Of a stretch of 64,000 nucleotides of DNA, positions 60,821-64,000 are shown piece by piece. A model generated the notes under the pieces. It ran no database searches. It was not told where the DNA came from and saw only the letters and a list, made by a program, of their open reading frames with translations. Origin of the DNA: JAHJDS01 sp964569795 (GTDB taxonomy: Bacteria; Desulfobacterota; Desulfarculia; Desulfarculales; JAHJDS01); contig CAZMVB010000002.1 of assembly GCA_964569795.1 (NCBI GenBank), forward strand, positions 161,968-225,967. The letters are read 5' to 3'. The stretch's first letter is position 1. Each line of letters starts with the position of its first letter. The position numbers and the translations under genes were made by a program.

Positions 60821-61537
60821 CTAACCTCCCCGCCTCAACAGCCGCAGGGGAAACAATACCGTCCGCTTCAGGGCCGAGAGCTGCTCCTGGGTCAAAAAGC
60901 GCAAACCCAGTCGCCGCAGACGACGCCACAAACCCTGGTACAGACTGTCGCCCAACAGAGACGGCTCGCGGCGGGGAATGGCGGCCAGAATCTCTTGCCA
61001 GCGCTCGGGCCGGCGACTGCCCACCACCAAGACGTAAATCGCCTGGTTGGGGATGGTCGAATAATCGGCGAACACCGGGGTCAGACCGCGGCGGGACAGC
61101 ATCTCTTCCATACCCGAGATGGACAGCCGCCAGTAATCGCCGTAGCTCTCCCCGGGATGGTAGTGCTGGGCAAAGGGGGCGACCACGATCAACAGGTCTG
61201 TGGTCAACAGACACAGGTTGTCCATGGCCCGGTCCAGATCGAAGACGTGTTCCAGCACGGTATGGCTCAGGACCACGTCGAAACGACCGGTCATGTCGGC
61301 CGGCAGGGGCGCGGTCAGATCCAGCCGGATCTCGTCGGGCACGCCGGACTCGCCCCGGTCGCCGCCGTAGTTGGAGACACGGTACTCCGATGCCTCGGGG
61401 AAGTAATCCCGGTAGCGGCCGCCCTCCTTGTCCTCGTCCCGCCAGCCCGAGCAGTTGAGGACCCGCCCCCGGCAGTGGACGGCGACGCTTCCCAGGACCC
61501 GGTTCGACCAGGACCTGACCGATCTTCGTTTGGACAT
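60821..61537 (-). CDS. Class I SAM methyltransferase-like protein
   Basis: From ATG 61537, preceded by GGGGGGAG, the protein is 238 residues. It lacks a clear glycine-rich motif I at the N-terminus but has DVVLSHTVLEHVFDLDRAM (motif II/IV region) and GDYWRLSISGMEEMLSRRG, typical of small methyltransferases of LPS clusters. It is the first gene of the CysC operon, 101 bases before cysC. It is divergent from the plus-strand SGNH gene at 61605. Confidence 0.7.
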   Translation of the reverse strand: MSKRRSVRSWSNRVLGSVAVHCRGRVLNCSGWRDEDKEGGRYRDYFPEASEYRVSNYGGDRGESGVPDEIRLDLTAPLPADMTGRFDVVLSHTVLEHVFDLDRAMDNLCLLTTDLLIVVAPFAQHYHPGESYGDYWRLSISGMEEMLSRRGLTPVFADYSTIPNQAIYVLVVGSRRPERWQEILAAIPRREPSLLGDSLYQGLWRRLRRLGLRFLTQEQLSALKRTVLFPLRLLRRGG

Positions 61538-61569
61538 CAAACTCCCCCCGCGGCCCGCCACCGGTCGCC

Positions 61570-61598
61570 TTGTCACGCGCGGGGCCCGGTGCTATATT
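61570..61598 (+). promoter_or_regulatory. Sigma70-type promoter for the SGNH gene, apparently leaderless
   Basis: TTGTCA at 61570-61575 and TATATT at 61593-61598 each match the sigma70 hexamers at five of six positions and are separated by 17 bases. The -10 box ends 7 bases before the ATG at 61605, so transcription would begin at about the start codon. No ribosome-binding site lies upstream. Confidence 0.6.
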
Positions 61599-61604
61599 GA
61601 CCCG

Positions 61605-62735
61605 ATGTCAACCCCGGCCCTGAAAAACCGTCCGGCCCGCCGGATGAGAGGTCTGCGCCTGGTCCTCATCTGGCTGGTCGTGGTGGGTGGGGTGGCCCTG
61701 GCCGCCGAAGGGGCCCTGCGCCTCCTGGCCCCGCAATACGGCTCGCTCTACTTTTCCCTGACGCGGACCGGCGGGCATCCGATCACCTACAATCACCACG
61801 GCTTCCGGGACCCGGAGCGGCCTTTGAAAAAGGCGCCCGGCACAATAAGACTCCTGGCCCTGGGGGACTCGGTCACCTGGGGTTACGGCGTGGCCGATAA
61901 CCAACTCTACATCCGCGTTGTCGAGCGGCTCTGGAACCACCGACCCGGCCCCCGGCTCGAGATCTGGAACATGGCCGGCATGGGCCGCTCGGCCGGCCTG
62001 TACCTGCCCCACGTGCGACGAATGCTGGCCTTTCGCCCGGACGGAGTGATCATCCAGATCAACCTCAACGACGTCGGCGACACCCAGAAGAAGACCGGCC
62101 GGGGCGTCCCCGTCACCACCTGGGAGACGCCGGCCGCCGAACAGCGCCTCAAGATGAGAACCGAATCCATCCCCTGGGGCCGACTGCTCTCCTCGCCGGC
62201 GCTCCTGGCCAGCTATCTCCGGCTGTGGCTGACCCGGACCTATCTAGGGTCCTTTTTGATCTCCGAGGTGACGAGGCTCAGTTACTGGCTCGGGCTCAGG
62301 AAAAAAGACCCCCAGGGGCGCAACCGCCATGAGTTCATGGCCTTCATGGACGATGATTCGGCGACCCGGGCCTGGATCGCCTACGCCCTGGATCTGATCC
62401 GTCTGACCCAGGATTTCCGCTGCGCCGGTGTCCGGGTGATGTGGGTCGTCTTCCCCTATCGCTACCAGGTCGAGGGGCCCGGCAATATGTGGGGCGTCGA
62501 TACCCGGTCCTTTCCGGTGAATCCCCAGGCCAGGATCGACTTTTTGGGCGACTTCTTCGGCGTGCCGGTCCTGGACCTGAGGCCCGCCTTTGTCCGGGCC
62601 GGGCAGGGGAATCGGCGGCGGCTCTTTCTCCTCCTGGATGCCAACCATCCCAACAGCCTCGGTCAGGCCCTGGCCGGGCGGGCGATTTACCGGTTCATCC
62701 GCGCCCGCCACTGGCTGGGCGGCCCCTCACGATGA
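61605..62735 (+). CDS. Membrane-anchored SGNH-hydrolase-like protein
   Basis: The 376-residue protein has a membrane helix (about 18-35), GDSVTWGYG at 87-95 (block I Ser), NLNDVGD (block III) and DANHPNSLG at about 345-353 (block V Asp and His). It resembles the other SGNH proteins in the island and probably acts on glycan O-acyl groups in the periplasm. It starts at ATG 61605 and overlaps the convergent SGNH gene end by 9 bases. Confidence 0.78.
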   Translation: MSTPALKNRPARRMRGLRLVLIWLVVVGGVALAAEGALRLLAPQYGSLYFSLTRTGGHPITYNHHGFRDPERPLKKAPGTIRLLALGDSVTWGYGVADNQLYIRVVERLWNHRPGPRLEIWNMAGMGRSAGLYLPHVRRMLAFRPDGVIIQINLNDVGDTQKKTGRGVPVTTWETPAAEQRLKMRTESIPWGRLLSSPALLASYLRLWLTRTYLGSFLISEVTRLSYWLGLRKKDPQGRNRHEFMAFMDDDSATRAWIAYALDLIRLTQDFRCAGVRVMWVVFPYRYQVEGPGNMWGVDTRSFPVNPQARIDFLGDFFGVPVLDLRPAFVRAGQGNRRRLFLLLDANHPNSLGQALAGRAIYRFIRARHWLGGPSR

Positions 62736-63899
62736 ACTGGCCGCTCCCCGCCGATGACCCCGTGGACACCGGACCGACTTCCGTCCGAAGAGCAGTTTCG
62801 GATGGTCTTTCAAATAGCCCCAGATGGCCCGGGCCGCGGCCAGATGGCCGGCCGCGGTCAAGTGGCGATCGATCGGAAAATACAAAGGCCGGGTGGTCGC
62901 GGCCTTGAACGCCGGCAGCAGGTCCAAAAAGGCTATCCCCTTCCGCCGGCAAAACCGGCCCAGGATGCGCTGCGGGCCGGTATGGTAGAAATCGGTGCGC
63001 ATCCGGGTCGGCGGCCGTTCGGCCTTGATCTGCGATCCATTGGGGATGAGAACCACCAGGAGCCGGGCCCCGGCCGACCGGCACAGCCGGTCAATGTTGA
63101 GCAGGAGCCTGGTGGTCCAGGCCCAGGCCCGCTTGCCCCGGGGAGTGTTGTCGTTGTTGATCAGGTACGGATCATTCTTGTCCGGAAAAAACCGGTCCCA
63201 TCGTTCACTGAGAAACTGGACCAGCCGCACATGTGATTTGATCCAGCGCCAGATTCGGACCCCCAGGCCGGTGTGTATGCCCAGGAAAGAAGGATGGGAG
63301 CAGGCCACGGGCAGCCCCCGGGCGTCCATCCGGCACCAGGCCCGGTACTTGAGGTCCCGGCCGACGAAGCGGGGGATCATGGCCACGATCACCAGATCGG
63401 GACAAAAGGCCAATCCCTGGCGTTTGAGATAAACGTAATGAATGATGGTGCTGTACCCGCTCACGCCGGCATTGATTATTTCAAAGCGTTGATCGGGCCG
63501 ATGTGTTTTCAGCAGGGAGGCCAGTCGCCGGGCCATGGTCTGGTGCAGCCTGACCTGCAATCCCTCGCCGAAAGAATCGCTCAACAGCAGGATCCGCTTC
63601 ACCCCCGGCGCCTTGGCCAGGTGGTGAGGCACATCGCGGTGGCCGAAGCGGTTGATCCGATAGGGGATGGCAAACTCGCCGGACGATTTGACGTTGAAAC
63701 CGTGGAAGCCGGGCACGGCCACGTGGATCAGATAACGGTCCGGTCTGAACTTGACGTTGCGGTCCGGGGGCGAGGGAGGATTGGCCGACCAAAAACGGGC
63801 CGGCACCAGACGAAGTCCGATCTCGAAGGCCAGAAGCACCCCGAGCACCGGAATCAAGGTGAACAAAAACGTCCGCCAGACTTTAGCTCGCCGTCTCAT
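62727..63899 (-). CDS. Membrane-anchored SGNH-hydrolase-like protein with SDS block
   Basis: From ATG 63899, which shares a base with the preceding stop (TGATG), the protein is 390 residues. It has a membrane helix at about 10-27, LLLSDSFGEG at 104-113 with SDS in place of GDS but nucleophile Ser109 kept, and DRHLTAAGH as block V. It likely modifies glycan in the periplasm. It stands back to back with the convergent SGNH gene at 61605, which has a like architecture. Confidence 0.78.
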   Translation of the reverse strand: MRRRAKVWRTFLFTLIPVLGVLLAFEIGLRLVPARFWSANPPSPPDRNVKFRPDRYLIHVAVPGFHGFNVKSSGEFAIPYRINRFGHRDVPHHLAKAPGVKRILLLSDSFGEGLQVRLHQTMARRLASLLKTHRPDQRFEIINAGVSGYSTIIHYVYLKRQGLAFCPDLVIVAMIPRFVGRDLKYRAWCRMDARGLPVACSHPSFLGIHTGLGVRIWRWIKSHVRLVQFLSERWDRFFPDKNDPYLINNDNTPRGKRAWAWTTRLLLNIDRLCRSAGARLLVVLIPNGSQIKAERPPTRMRTDFYHTGPQRILGRFCRRKGIAFLDLLPAFKAATTRPLYFPIDRHLTAAGHLAAARAIWGYLKDHPKLLFGRKSVRCPRGHRRGAASSS

Positions 63900-64000
63900 C
63901 AGACCTCTTCTTCGATCAGGGCCTCGCCCTCGACCCGGTAATGCCGGTCGCAGGCCGGGCAGGTCAAATCGTCCCCCAGCCGTTCGCCGCAGGCGCACAT
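63899..64000 (-). CDS. Small zinc-ribbon protein, at the right edge
   Basis: A frame of 33 residues starts at an ATG at the very edge (64000) and contains CACGE and CPACDRHY, four Cys arranged as a zinc ribbon, then an acidic end ALIEEEV. Its TGA overlaps the SGNH start by one base. It may be complete or the end of a larger protein reaching beyond the window. It resembles Trm112/UPF0434-type zinc ribbons, but identity is uncertain. Confidence 0.5.
   Translation of the reverse strand: MCACGERLGDDLTCPACDRHYRVEGEALIEEEV

Noticed and set aside
1..64000. CRISPR arrays, tRNA, rRNA, IS elements, riboswitches
   Set aside because: No regularly spaced repeats, no cloverleaf or rRNA-like segments, no transposase motifs or inverted-repeat ends, and no long structured leader were seen by eye; covariance-model searches were not available.

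Overview
The window is one large surface-glycan biosynthesis island from a high-GC Gram-negative bacterium. The evidence for this is pseudaminic acid genes, lipid-carrier glycosyltransferases, a Wzx-like flippase, an O-antigen ligase/polymerase-like protein, frequent GTG/TTG starts and very dense packing of overlapping genes. Gene content would fit a Desulfobacterota-like or other deep-branching proteobacterial lineage, but nothing here fixes the taxonomy. I saw no tRNA, rRNA, CRISPR array, insertion sequence or phage gene, and no gene-free stretch over 300 bases. The longest gaps are about 60-100 bases.

Layout: almost everything is on the minus strand, so transcription runs right to left. 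(1) 36093 down to 121 is an unbroken run of about 33 genes with no gap above about 61 bases, many joined by ATGA, GTGA or TGATG overlaps. In transcription order it holds an O-antigen ligase-like protein, asparagine synthase, a radical SAM enzyme, methyltransferases, an aminopeptidase-like protein, pseudaminic acid genes (PseF, PseG, PseI, later PseB), a LysR-type protein, a sulfonate block, an ATP-grasp ligase, a second asparagine synthase, a carbamoyltransferase, deacetylases, aminotransferases, a formyltransferase, WbqC and SGNH proteins. (2) 36100-36921 is a lone plus-strand membrane-anchored protein. (3) 41803 down to 36831 carries a nitroreductase-methyltransferase fusion, an alpha/alpha-toroid protein and two glycosyltransferases. 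(4) 41897-42679 is a plus-strand methyltransferase. (5) 61537 down to 42655 carries CysC and a sulfotransferase, Wzx, a third asparagine synthase, a CapK/PaaK-like adenylating enzyme, an Arn-like four-gene module (ArnT-, ArnC-, ArnD- and ArnE/F-like), radical SAM enzymes, a glycosyltransferase, GNAT, PIG-L and WbqC. (6) At the right edge lie two convergent SGNH proteins and a small zinc-ribbon protein.

The most unusual part is 13655-17275: a cysteate synthase (threonine-synthase fold), both subunits of a sulfopyruvate-decarboxylase-type TPP enzyme (ComD/ComE) and an aldehyde dehydrogenase, translationally coupled in that order. Together they predict phosphoserine + sulfite -> cysteate -> sulfopyruvate -> sulfoacetaldehyde -> sulfoacetate, with the transamination step supplied elsewhere. 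This is coenzyme-M-like chemistry, placed between the pseudaminate genes and an ATP-grasp/AsnB/carbamoyltransferase/deacetylase decoration set. My reading, which is inference, is that the island makes a sulfonated glycan, perhaps an N-sulfoacetyl sugar. A separate CysC/sulfotransferase pair at 59218-60719 would supply ordinary sulfate esters.
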